This document shows, one piece after another, positions 1-9,197 of a stretch of 64,000 nucleotides of DNA. Under the pieces are notes generated by a model. The model was given only the letters and a program-made list of their open reading frames with translations, was not told the DNA's origin and ran no database searches. This DNA is from Chimonanthus salicifolius (Eukaryota; Streptophyta; Magnoliopsida; Laurales; Calycanthaceae), in the NCBI GenBank assembly GCA_013350335.1, contig CM023535.1:29127631-29191630 (forward strand), given 5' to 3'. The translations under genes and the position numbers were made by a program. Each line of letters starts with the position of its first letter. Positions within the stretch are counted from its first letter, which is position 1.

Positions 1-780
1 TGAATGGTCTAGATCTACTATGGATATGTATGGCGTAAAATTCGAATGGGGGCTATAGGGTTTACCTATATTTTACGCATGAAATGAATAGCTTAGATTA
101 AAGATGATGAAATGAATGATTGGATATCAAGGAAAGGGGGTGTGAGAATGGATTACGGTTTACTGTGAAATTCGAATATGGTGTTTGGATCTGAGACCCT
201 GAGCACTTGGGCTTTCATTTGGACTTTGTGCACATGGACTTGAACTCTCCTGCTTGTTGGACTTTGGCTTGCACTTTGGCCTGGCCCACATATGAAATGC
301 GCATGGATCACTTGAGCTAGGCCCAGGTATGGCTTGAAACTCAGTGTGGTGGGCTTGGTTTCTGACTCATGGACTTTTGGCCCACGGACTACAAATTTCA
401 GACTTTTTATCTTCATTGGCCTCTTGATTTACACCTTCTCTCTCCAGAATTAAAATAATTAATTCACCACTTAAATCTAAAATTATTGAAATAATCCAGA
501 CCCTCATAATTAGATCCAGATTTATTCAATTTACAATTAAAATCCTAAAAATGGTATAAATTAATTATTAAAATTCTGAGTTTTCCATTTTAGCACAGAT
601 TTCTACATTTATCCCATGTTTTTGATTGATTTTTTGTAGTTTATATTTTTATCTACAAAACTAACAAAAAATATTAAATGCACATAATATATATATAATT
701 GAAGGTTGACTGGTCCAATAATTAGGGGTGAAGTAGTCATTTTTCAGTACTCGTGAGTTATCGTTTTCTGTCCGTTGGGA
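1..780. other. AT-rich sequence without a recognised gene
   Basis: No coding signature, RNA gene or clear repeat boundary is visible. Positions 180-420 are less AT-rich, with repeated TGGACTTTGG/GGGCTT words, and end in a CTCTCTCCAG-like acceptor. This stretch may be the 5' portion of the LTR that ends at 1285, but the LTR start is not seen. Confidence 0.35.
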
Positions 781-1285
781 CTGCATTAAATACTAACGGT
801 CACATTGCAACGACACATTTTTAAGTCACTATCCATCGTGGTGCCACGACCCATAGGCACATTGTGAAGTGGATTAAAGCAAGGTGCTTGGACTATTATA
901 AAAAATAGAGGGATAAGGAAGCAGTCTGGGTATGTCGAACCTTTCAAATCTAGGATTCGAGTTGGATGAAAGTCCCACTCTATTCGTGAGGGCGTAATTC
1001 CCCACATAGTGAATTTGGGATAACTCAAGAGTGGGTGAGTCCAATAGTGGATGTAGAAGGGATTTACTCCAAACTACCATAAATCGGGTGTTTGGGTTGC
1101 TTGTGTAATTGCTCTATTATTTGTGCACTATTATTATCACACAACACATCTTCTTGATTAATTTGTTAATTCTGCTACATATCATTTTAATTAATTAAAA
1201 ATTTTGTGAAGACCATTAAAATTGGGATTGTCCTATTCACCCCGCCCCTCTAAGACAATCGTATTCTAGCAATCGGAAACTTTCA
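781..1285 (+). repeat. 3' part of a SIRE-like Copia 5' LTR
   Basis: The stretch leads into a C-rich block (CCTATTCACC at about 1232 followed by CCCCTCTAAGACAATC) that is typical of the 3' end of SIRE-type Copia LTRs. It closes in TTTCA at 1281-1285, directly before a decayed primer binding site and a decayed SIRE-type gag. The LTR start was not located, so the left border is arbitrary. The assignment rests on the order LTR end, primer site, gag, and on resemblance recalled from plant LTRs. Confidence 0.55.
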
Positions 1286-1287
1286 AT

Positions 1288-1299
1288 TGGTATAAAAAA
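1288..1299 (+). promoter_or_regulatory. decayed primer binding site (initiator-Met tRNA type)
   Basis: TGGTATAAAAAA starts 2 bases after the LTR end. It keeps the TGGTAT core of the plant initiator-Met primer site TGGTATCAGAGC but has lost the rest, so it would not prime well. The position between LTR end and gag supports the call. Confidence 0.45.
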
Positions 1300-1352
1300 C
1301 TCATGTTCTTCATAAAGATTTAACCATCCGAGTTGATCCAAGTGCTAGAACC

Positions 1353-2062
1353 ATGACTATGGGCAAAAATCTATCCATCTCCATATCATCATTCTTTGGT
1401 GGCTCTAAATGTACTTCATTGAAAACAAAAATGAAGAGCCTCATAAATTCAGCAAAAGGAGCTGGTTGTGATTTAGTCAAAAGTGGAAGAACTATTTTTA
1501 TTGAAAAAAAATCTTTTTCTATGGAAAATTCTACCTCCTCTAGTTCAATGGATGGCTCCACCTCTTGTAACCCAATGGAACATGAGCCTCCTGACTCCAA
1601 TGACATTGAAAAGAGATTACATTCTGAAATTGTTTCAGAAATGAAGAATAAAAAAAGAGGTGAAAATTTAAAATGTTTCATTGCCTCCATTGTTCATAAC
1701 CAAGAGGAATCGTAAAGTGAAGAAGAGGATGATGAAGAGTATATTGAAGAGGATGATGATCTTCAAGAATCCTACGATGCCTTGTACTTGGAGCGTATAA
1801 GATTGGCTAAGGACCTTCATAAGGTGAAAATTGAGAATGCCAAGCTCTCTAGCCAACTTCAAAGTATGAATGCTGAAAATGACCTTCTATCATTAAATTT
1901 GAAAATTTCAAATGATGAAATCATGAAATTTAGAGAATCTGAAAAAGTGCTTCAAGAAACTTTAAAAGCTTTTGAGAATGATATGTTGAAGCTAAAGGAA
2001 GTTGGAAAATGTCTTTGTGATGAAAATTTGAAGTTGGGATTGAAATTCCGTAACTATACTAA
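1353..2062 (+). pseudogene. decayed SIRE-like Copia gag, N-terminal and coiled-coil part
   Basis: One reading frame runs from 1353 to 2062 with a single internal stop (TAA, 1713-1715). Its start (SSFFGGSKCTSLKTKMK, then DLVKSG) resembles the gag opening of Copia elements (F-x-G-x-N-x-x-x-WKxKM ... DIVxxG), with the key W missing. After the stop comes an acidic run (SEEEDDEEYIEEDDDLQ), then about 85 residues of heptad-rich, Lys/Glu/Leu-rich coiled coil ending MLKLKEVGKCL, as in SIRE gag. The reading stops abruptly at the LTR inserted at 2063. Compared with a full gag, a middle portion is missing. This is a non-functional remnant; the SIRE-type assignment is by pattern only. Confidence 0.6.
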
Positions 2063-3780
2063 TGCACGACATAGAGAGGGGAGGGGAGGGGAGGGGAGGG
2101 GGGGGGGGAGGGTGGAGGGTGAATAGGTCTGATTTCGAAATTCTATCCCTTTTTAAAACAATGCTTAAATGTATGAGATATGAAAATGAACTGATTTTAG
2201 ACCCTTTCCAATTAAACACGTGTAATAAAATATGGCTGGTTCAAAGTGTGTGCAAGTGATCGAACCTTAATCAAACCATTCAAGCAAATGATCAAGCACC
2301 ATACATGCACAAAGATTATATAGTGGTTCGGTTTTCAATTAACCTACGTTCACTGTTAGACTTCTCAACTCTATGGTCTTCCCAATATACTATGTATGGG
2401 CTTTACACCTAGATAGTACAACCTAGTTTTTTTTTTTTATAGAGGTTCGGCCCAAATGGTTTAATCCTCGATGCCTAATTTTTTTGGGTGGTTTGAACAC
2501 AATGTTCCATTCCACTTTGCAAGTGATATCAAATAAAAGAAAAGAAAAGACACTTGTCTTGGGCCTTAAGAATCTTCAAATGAGTGTTCTTTTTTGCTTG
2601 ATGTCTCTACGCCTCTTCCTTTAGATCAGGTCCATCAATGTTGAATATTGGCACAGCGGAATAAGGGTATTAGGACAATGGTGTGACTATTATTTGGTCC
2701 TAGGTAAACACCCTCAACTTCATCAGACATAAAGATTGAATAACCAAACATATCCTCGTTAGAGGATGATGAAGAAGGAGTGACAAGGGGCTAGAAAGCT
2801 CCCCGGTCTCTGTTCTCGTTTTTCAGAAGTTTAGAACCTCATTTTTATTCAGTTAGCCGAGAATATATAAGACTGTTATACAACAGTCAAGTCTCGAGGC
2901 CTCCAGATTTCCTTCGAGGACTTGAATCTGTGTATAGCTGACTGAATTCTCAGATTTCAACCCTTTCCCTTTTGATTTTAAGTCAATGTCCAGCTCTTTA
3001 ATTTGCCACCTGTCCATGATTGACAATCAACATGTTTAACCAACGAATAAGGAGATGACACCATGATTTTTCTATGATCTTTTGAGATCACGAGGAGCCT
3101 CTTTTTCTTTTTCAAAATTTTAATCGCAAAGAGACTTTCCTTTTTCCACAGATTTTTTTTTCAAAATAAAAAGTCTTCTAGACTTTTCCAAATATACATG
3201 CTGATTTGTCAATCACAAGGAGTTTTATCCTTTAATTTGAGAAGTCTTTCCAAATATTTAGAAGATACCCACACACATGGCTTGGCTCCAAAAGATTTGA
3301 TCAACAGTATGAGGTGGCAAACAGATTTTCCAACTACATTTTTTCATAAAAATCCCAATTAGAATATGACTTAGAATTTTTCGAAATCAGGAGGAGCCTT
3401 TTCAAATGTTTATATTTATCTTACCAATTCTTATAAGATACGTGGGCAAAGGACACTTGGCTTTGTGGTCCCACACTGAATTACAACTGTCAAAATTTTC
3501 ACTCAGCTAAGGACAATCTTTGAGGCCTCGATAGACTGCTTGAGGCCTCGAGGCTGGAAGTCAACCATTTTCCACTTTTATAGATTGTTAACCATTGACT
3601 TCCAAGGTATTTAGGCTTAGACTAAGGTCTACTAAGGTTCACTTACCTGTGTGCCAACAACAAATTCGGTGCAGAGCCTTCAACACACAGTAGATCTTTC
3701 GATATCTTCATATTCTTCTAAGGCAATGTCCAAGTGAGTCACGTAATTGACAATATGGGTGACTCGGACAAGCCGGAGCA
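2063..3780 (-). mobile_element. solo LTR inserted in the old gag, target duplication CTAA
   Basis: The sequence starts TGCACGACATAG and ends GCCGGAGCA (TG...CA), flanked by CTAA on both sides (2059-2062 and 3781-3784). A 4-bp duplication is short for Copia, so one base may have been lost. Near the left end is a G-run followed by GGGTGAATAGG, the reverse complement of the CCTATTCACCC block found near the 3' end of SIRE-type LTRs, so the LTR most likely lies on the minus strand. A GTGGTTCGG word at about 2323 recalls other plant LTRs of this type. Nothing codes for protein. The gag picks up again after it with a zinc knuckle. Confidence 0.6.
2075..2119 (+). repeat. expanded G-rich run (GGGGA repeats)
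   Basis: Repeats of GGGGA followed by a run of about ten G and GGGTGGAGGG. In related LTRs (for example 42530 onward) this site is a plain run of six or seven G. The expansion meets the simple G-quadruplex pattern (four runs of three or more G with one-base loops). Confidence 0.75.
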
Positions 3781-4326
3781 CTAACAAGGATCAGATTTAA
3801 AAAGTCTTAAGAAATCTCACGACATTGTTATCCAAGGTGAGCTAAAACTGGAAAAACCTATTTCAGGTAAACCTTAAGGTGTTAATGGCCACAGCACACA
3901 CTCTTCAAATATGAATTGTTTTTATTGTGGTATAACCGAGCACTTCAAACATAAGTGCAAAACAAGAAAGATGCAGGTTGAAAAACAAGTGGCTAAGGTT
4001 CCTTCTCAAAATACAAAGAAGATAAAGAATGAGACGATTGGAAATTCACACCTTGCAAAAAAGAATAAGGTAAATCATTTTAACTATGTGAATTTTCTCA
4101 GGAAACACAGAGCACCTCACCACTTGCATCATACCTACAATGGAAAATCTAATAGGGATAAGTCAAAACCTCCTCATACCATGGATAGGAACATCATAAT
4201 GAGGGTCTTGTCTCAATCCTCTGAACTTGGGCCAAATGTTAGAAATGGAAAAATGAAAAAGCCAAAATTCCAAGGATTTGAGAGGAAAGGTTCGGATCAA
4301 AATTTCAAATGGATCCCTATAGGATA
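3781..4326 (+). pseudogene. decayed SIRE-like Copia gag, zinc-knuckle part
   Basis: This is the continuation of the gag at 1353-2062 after the solo LTR. A perfect CCHC knuckle is seen (CFYCGITEHFKHKC, pattern C-x2-C-x4-H-x4-C; from 3914). A basic, Lys/Asn/His-rich tail follows and ends KWIPIG, matching the WVPK-like stretch after the knuckle in SIRE-type polyproteins. From the ATG at 3911 the frame is open to the TRIM insertion at 4327. Upstream, the same frame carries a stop near 3873. Protease, integrase and reverse transcriptase of this element are not visible downstream, so only a gag remnant survives. Confidence 0.65.
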
Positions 4327-4535
4327 TGTAACACCCCACCCACATGGGGGTGTAGGAAAAAGTCCCACATCGCCCATGAGGTGGAGGGGTGTGGGGTTAT
4401 AAGAGGGTGCTCCCCTCTCCTTAGCACAAGGCTTTTTGGGCCTGGTCTTGTGGGCCAAGCCAATGCAAAGTCGTGCGGGCCGCCACACGTGGGCCCAAAG
4501 TGGACAATATTGTGTTGAAGGGACGAGTTGTTACA
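4327..4535 (+). repeat. TRIM 5' LTR
   Basis: 209 bp, TG...CA, GC-rich compared with its surroundings. It holds an snRNA-type upstream element and a TATA-like box (see 4362-4402). Confidence 0.93.
4362..4402 (+). promoter_or_regulatory. snRNA-type USE motif plus TATA in the TRIM LTR
   Basis: GTCCCACATCG (4362-4372) equals the plant snRNA upstream sequence element consensus RTCCCACATCG. TATAA follows at 4398-4402 after a 25-bp gap. In plant snRNA genes the USE-TATA spacing helps decide between Pol II (longer) and Pol III (shorter). The gap here lies nearer the shorter class, but I cannot decide the polymerase. The 3' LTR has GTCCCACATCA (4703-4713) and TATAA (4740-4744), gap 26. Confidence 0.6.
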
Positions 4536-4537
4536 TT

Positions 4538-4549
4538 TGGTATCAGAGC
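4538..4549 (+). promoter_or_regulatory. TRIM primer binding site (initiator-Met tRNA)
   Basis: TGGTATCAGAGC, a perfect 12-base match to the site complementary to the 3' end of plant initiator-Met tRNA. It lies two bases after the 5' LTR. Confidence 0.93.
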
Positions 4550-4654
4550 ACGGTTCAACACTCGGGCTGTATGGGCCCTCCACTCTTCTGTGTTGTCTTG
4601 CTTGTGTAGACCCCTTGTAAGTGTGACGTGACAGAGCCGAGGCGGCCTGGTCTT

Positions 4655-4662
4655 AAGGGGGG
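4655..4662 (+). promoter_or_regulatory. TRIM polypurine tract
   Basis: AAGGGGGG, separated by TGGAT from the start of the 3' LTR. It is the expected plus-strand primer. Confidence 0.85.
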
Positions 4663-4667
4663 TGGAT

Positions 4668-4878
4668 TGTAACACCCCACCCACATGGGGGTGTGCAAAA
4701 AAGTCCCACATCACCCATGAGGTGGAGGGGGTGTGGGGTTATAAGAGGGTGCTCCCCTCTCCTTAGCTCAAGGCCTTTTGAGCATGGTCTTGTGGGCTAG
4801 GCCCATTGCAAAGCCGTGCGGGCTGCCCCACGTGGGCCTAAAACAGACAATATTGTGCTGAAGGGACGGGTTGTTACA
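4668..4878 (+). repeat. TRIM 3' LTR
   Basis: 211 bp, TG...CA, and colinear with the 5' LTR, with a few substitutions and single-base indels. One substitution changes the last base of the USE motif. Confidence 0.93.
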
Positions 4879-4883
4879 GGATA

Positions 4884-6600
4884 AGAAATTGCTCATGTCC
4901 TACATTGGTCTAAGAATTGTACATCATTGGAGTATGTCTAGACCAAGTGTAGTTGAACTCAATCTTCATTCAAGTGAGTTCAAACAACTTTTGAGTTGTG
5001 GCATGGCACATTGATTTAAGCAAGCCTTGATTGTACCTTTTCCTAGCTATAGGATATATTATGCTTGAACAGTCACATAGTTTTGGACTTAGATTCCATG
5101 TCCTACTGTGTTTGATCAAATGTGTTAATGTGTGTCAAAGTGATTAACACATTTGAAACATGTTTTGGAATCTTAGTGTGTATCTTGCTTTCATTCCATG
5201 TGATTATTGGTATATGTTTTGTGGATTGAATTTGTGCTAGATATGTGTGTGGCATATATGTTCTCTTTGGTAAAATCATATTTATCATGTGCCACGGGTT
5301 TTAAAATTAGAAGGGTGATTTCAAAAGAAAATGGACTTAAAAAGAAAAAAAAAATGTTCTGTCATGGTGACATATGGCCATTCGAAGATGGATCGGCAAG
5401 GCGACCGATCGTCGATGATGATGTACCATTTGTGAACAAAAGGTTTAAGTTAAAAAACCTTCTTCTGATTTTCTGCTTCATTCCATGATTCTAACATGTA
5501 TATTTTTTGGAATGTTTGGTTACATGTGGGCTTGCACTTAGAATATGTCTTGATTCATCTTATTCCTTGTTCTCAATTATGTGTATAATTTTGGAATGAT
5601 TAAAGTTTGTGTATTGCCTCGTGTATTGCTTATGTATGTGTATGCACTGTAAGTTTCCATTTTTGTACTTAAAATTGTAGTATCTTAGTTGGGAGATGAC
5701 CTTGTGCACATACATAGTGTTGTTTCATTCCATGTTCTCAATTTGTGAATCTCATGTGAAATGAACTTTGCTCCATGCTTGTGAATGGTATTGATGATCC
5801 AAATGTGATCAAATGTTCAAAATGGTAATCCATTCATACACCATTCAAAAAATTTAGAACTTCAATGGAATATAGAATGACATAGTGAGGGGAGCATATG
5901 TTATTTGCACCAAAGATAAAATACTAGAATCCATGACCATACGCCCAAAGCAAACCAAACTCAAAAATTACAGAAAGACTACTTGATATTTGAAAAAAAG
6001 GCTTTGATAGCCATGGATTAAATGTTCTGAAAAAAAAAGGCTTTGATATCTCAGTATCCAAACTTAATTAGCCTCATAGTGTGAGGCTTGAAACCACATC
6101 AAAATTCAACTCAAATCCTGGATGCACAAACCACATCTTTATCCAAATGTGTACATCCGAATTTGCATCTAAACTACCTAATGATCCATTTTTGTTTTCT
6201 TTACTTTTTTGTTAACTTTTATACTATGCTAATCGTACTGTGTGCATATCCTCAGTTTGGATTCAGAGTGAGTGTGAGATATCCCAGAGTTTCAAAAATA
6301 CGAAATTTCAGACTGAGCCTATTAGATATGATCTGACCATTAGTTGTTTTCAATAAAAATATCGGATCATTAGTTCTAATTGTTCATTTTAATCATGTTT
6401 TTTTTTCTTTTAGTGGGTCCACTGCATTATAGTGTTGATGAATGGTGGATCCTGCTTTTATCAGTGGTAGATTGATCATATGATTCCAAATAAATGCTTC
6501 CCTCTTTCTGATCTAGCACAATACCCTATACTACATTCCTGTACGTCTTTAATCATTGAAAGTGATGACTGTCTTGCCCCCTTAAATAGTTTCACCTTGA
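4884..6600. other. old repeat-derived sequence without a recognised gene
   Basis: The first part may continue the disrupted Copia remnant, but no pol motif could be read. Words such as TTCCATG and TTGTGTATTG recur. There is no long clean reading frame, RNA gene or defined terminus. Confidence 0.4.
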
Positions 6601-6609
6601 TACTGTGTT

Positions 6610-6830
6610 TGCAAATTTATGGGGAACTCTGTGGAGAATGGGATATGCAGAATAAGATGTAGAGAATGGCCCTAAAAGGTAATTAGATAGCCTCATGATT
6701 TGATAAGATATGTAGGTGACCACACCAATAGAATATATCTAAAATTTCCACTCATTTGATCGTCTTAACCTTGTGATTTGGTCCTTGAAATTAAGTACCA
6801 TATGAAATTGATTTTTCATGGCCCAATAGA
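6610..6830 (+). repeat. partial copy of a local repeat block
   Basis: The stretch with GGAGAATGGGATATG, CCCTAAAAGGTAATTAG and AAGTACCATATGAAATTG recurs at about 7760-7945 and 13860-14055. A short inverted scrap of the same sequence lies near 17262-17308. The copies differ by scattered substitutions and are older than the Copia insertion. Confidence 0.75.
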
Positions 6831-7131
6831 TAGGTTGGATGATTTCATGTGAATGAAACTACATCCACACCCTATATCCTTATTGTCCTTTACAAATTCC
6901 AGCCGATCATGTGTTCCATTGATCACTTGTTAGCGCCATTGTTCTTATCCATTCTCCTTAGGATCATTCTCTCTTTAGATGCTGAAATTTATCCTCAAGA
7001 GATTCTTAAAATCATTTCTGAAATTAGTATATGCAATCATTGTTGTTAAATTTGTCTTTATGTATCATTTTGTCTGTGATATATTCTAAATGTCATTATG
7101 TATTGTATGTATTGCTTAATCCATGCTTCAG

Positions 7132-7317
7132 AGTATAACTGGACTAGATTCATTAGAAACATCAAGAAAGGCATTACTTGAGCGACTTTTGGAAATTGAC
7201 CAAACAATGGAGAAACCCATGGATGAGGATATTGAGCGTATGAGATGTTGTCCAAATTGCCAACCTAATTGTGAGGGTCCATTATGTGGTCATTGTGATT
7301 TAGATGAGTTATTTCAG
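7132..7317 (+). pseudogene. exon resembling plant SHPRH-type SNF2/E3 ligase
   Basis: A 62-codon open exon bounded by an acceptor (CTTCAG, ends 7131) and a donor (CAG|GTAAAC, 7318). The product includes LLERLLEIDQTMEKPMDED, then a Cys/His cluster CCPNCQPNCEGPLCGHC and DLDELFQ. This closely recalls the segment of plant SHPRH homologues (SNF2 helicase with RING) that reads DQT-ENP-DEDIE-R, then paired Cys motifs and a C-x-x-C-ELDELFQ ending. No neighbouring exon of that gene (for example YEARLF) was found nearby. I therefore call it an isolated exon, either a fragment or part of a gene with very long introns. The reading frame itself has no defect. Confidence 0.5.
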
Positions 7318-7960
7318 GTAAACTACTTAAGTGGAATTATATGATCCTTGACTCTTGGTGCCTATGATTCCCTCTTTTGGAAGTTGAGATTCTTGGGCTG
7401 ATGAGTCTCAAATGGATCTGGTATTGGAAGACTGTTGCATGTAGTCCCCCACCCTGGCCCCCTGTGGAATGTCAAGAGATTCCATTAGTTGATGAGCCTC
7501 AAAAGGATCTGGTAATGGAGGACCATAACCGTGCATTTTTCTCCTCCTTTACGTGTAATGTGCAAAAATATTGTGTCAAATTATTATCTATTTTTTTTTT
7601 TGCCTTAGTTGGGAGGGGAGAGGGTTGCAATTTTTGGGTTTATGGCCTATCCATTTGAGGTTCATTAGCTTAATGGTTTGGTAGAACACACATTTCAAAC
7701 CGAAGTCTGGAAATGCCATGTATATCCTTTGACTGACCTGTATTTTTCACCTTGAAGTTGTGGTTGGAAATTTATGGAGAATGGGATAGGGAGAATAGCC
7801 CTAAAAGGTAATTAGATAGCCACTTGATTTGATAAGATATGTAGGCCACCACACCAATAGAATGTATCTGAAATTTCACACTCATTTGATCATCTTAACC
7901 TTGTGATTTGTCCTTTGAAATAAAGTACCATATGAAATTGATTTTTCAACTCAAATACCC
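7318..7960 (+). repeat. local tandem duplication, copy A
   Basis: The copy begins in the presumed intron right after the SHPRH-like exon (TAAACTACTTAAGTGG) and runs through TGATGAGCCTCAAAAGG to the CATATGAAATTG end. The same order appears in copy B, which starts at about 7985, is interrupted by the Copia element, and resumes at 13549 to about 14055. Short coding-like words (VDEPQKDLVMED) recur but there are stops between them. Confidence 0.75.
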
Positions 7961-7984
7961 GACTTGCTATAATGTGTTGTGTTG

Positions 7985-8151
7985 TAAACTACTTAGTGGA
8001 ATTATATAATCCTTGACTTGAGTCTTGGTGCTTTTGATTCCCTCTTTTGGAAGTTGTGATTGTTGGGCTGATGAATCTTAAAAGGATCTAGTATTGGAAG
8101 ACTGTTGCAGGCAACTTCTCTTCCTTTGTGTTGAATGTCGAGAGATGCTAT
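7985..8151 (+). repeat. local tandem duplication, copy B, left piece
   Basis: It matches 7318-7470 of copy A (TAAACTACTTAGTGG; CTCTTTTGGAAGTTG; GATCTAGTATTGGAAGACTG). It ends in GCTAT at 8147-8151, the target site of the Copia element. Confidence 0.75.
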
Positions 8152-8281
8152 TGTTAGATTAGGATTATATTACTTGTATAGGGGTAACTTAGTCATTTTA
8201 TTCATCTTTTATTTAGGGTTTACTTTGTATATATTATTGTCTTAATGGAATACTAAACCATGAGATTATTGGATTCTATCA
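8152..8281 (+). repeat. Copia 5' LTR
   Basis: 130 bp, short for a plant LTR. It contains TTTGTATATATTATTG, a possible TATA region (about 8224-8239). It is TG...CA and differs from the 3' LTR at four sites. Confidence 0.95.
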
Positions 8282-8295
8282 TGGTATCAAGAGCC
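8282..8295 (+). promoter_or_regulatory. Copia primer binding site
   Basis: TGGTATCAAGAGCC directly follows the LTR. It equals the initiator-Met site TGGTATCAGAGCC with one additional A. Confidence 0.85.
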
Positions 8296-9197
8296 AACGG
8301 TTCTTGCATCTGATCTTTAGAGTTCCATTTTGAATTTTTCGATCGGGTTTCGATAGACGTTTGATTTGGATTTGGGAAGCAGCAGATTTTTTTTCGTTTT
8401 CGTTTTGGTATACCGACGCGTCTTTCCGCATCTGCACGGTTGACTCGGGTTCCTTTGATCATCTCTCCACTGCCGATCTGCTGCTCCGTCTGTCTCCCTC
8501 GTCTGTTGCTGCCGCCTGCTGTCTTCCCCTGCTTCCGCGTTGGGATTGCATACTCGAACCAGATTTGCCGCCACTCTGTTTGCACAGCCCAGTTCCGCTC
8601 CTCTGTTTTCTCGGTTTGCCAGTCTCCCGCCGGCTCTGATTTGCGACTTCCGTCTCCCTGCAATAGATCTGCGTTTGGCAGCCAGTCTAGTTTTCCGTCT
8701 CTCCTTGCCTTGCAGATCTGCGTCTCTTCCTTCGCTGGCTCTGGTTTGCACAGCCTCGACCTGTCTTCATCTCTGTCTCCCTGCAACCAGGCCTCCATTC
8801 GCAGCCAGATCTGCATCTCTTCCGTTCGAGACAGCCTCTCTCTGCTCGTCAGCTGGAAGGTGTTTTCCAGCGGCCGTTCTTGCAGTCGCCGCCATCAGCC
8901 CGTCGCTGTTTGGGGCCGCCTGATCTGCCACAGCCGCCGGATCGTCTGCAACTAGTTCTTACAGCCGCCGCCATCAGCCCGTCGTTGTTTGGGGCTGCCT
9001 GATCTGCGCGATATTTTGACGAAGCGATTGAATCTTTTGGCTGTTCCTTTGCTCTGTTCGTTGGATGTTTGAAACGATTCTCTGGGTGGAATTTGAAGCA
9101 CCAATTTAATTTGTTCGTATTTATTGGCTGACTCGTTTGGTGTTTTGCGGAAACGTTGGATTTTCGGACTTCTCATTTCGGTGGTGAGGGATTTGCA
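8296..9197 (+). other. C/T-rich untranslated leader of the Copia element
   Basis: About 0.9 kb, much more GC- and pyrimidine-rich than its surroundings (CTGCC, TCTCC, CCGCC words). A 79-bp step separates two copies of CAGYCGCCGCCATCAGCCCG (from 8883 and from 8962). Long open frames on both strands here come from the base bias and the lack of stops, not from coding. The minus-strand Copia at 32823-38034 has a similar leader on its own sense strand. Confidence 0.7.

Larger units (their letters stand above)
4327..4878 (+). mobile_element. complete TRIM (miniature LTR retrotransposon), TSD GGATA
   Basis: A 552-bp element with two LTRs (4327-4535 and 4668-4878, both TGTAACACC...GTTACA), a primer binding site two bases after the first LTR, a 132-bp non-coding interior, and a purine tract before the second LTR. 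It is flanked by perfect 5-bp duplications GGATA (4322-4326 and 4879-4883). It encodes nothing, so it must borrow reverse transcriptase and integrase. It interrupts the old Copia gag/pol remnant, whose sequence continues on both sides. The two LTRs differ at a modest number of sites, so the insertion is not very recent. Confidence 0.93.

Noticed and set aside
3781..4520. Reading the CCHC open frame through to 4402 as one gene
   Set aside because: The last part is TRIM LTR sequence. The gag reading ends at the insertion point 4327.
8253..8816. Long minus-strand open frame in the Copia leader
   Set aside because: It comes from the pyrimidine-rich, stop-poor leader. It has no domain and its sense strand is the retroelement RNA.
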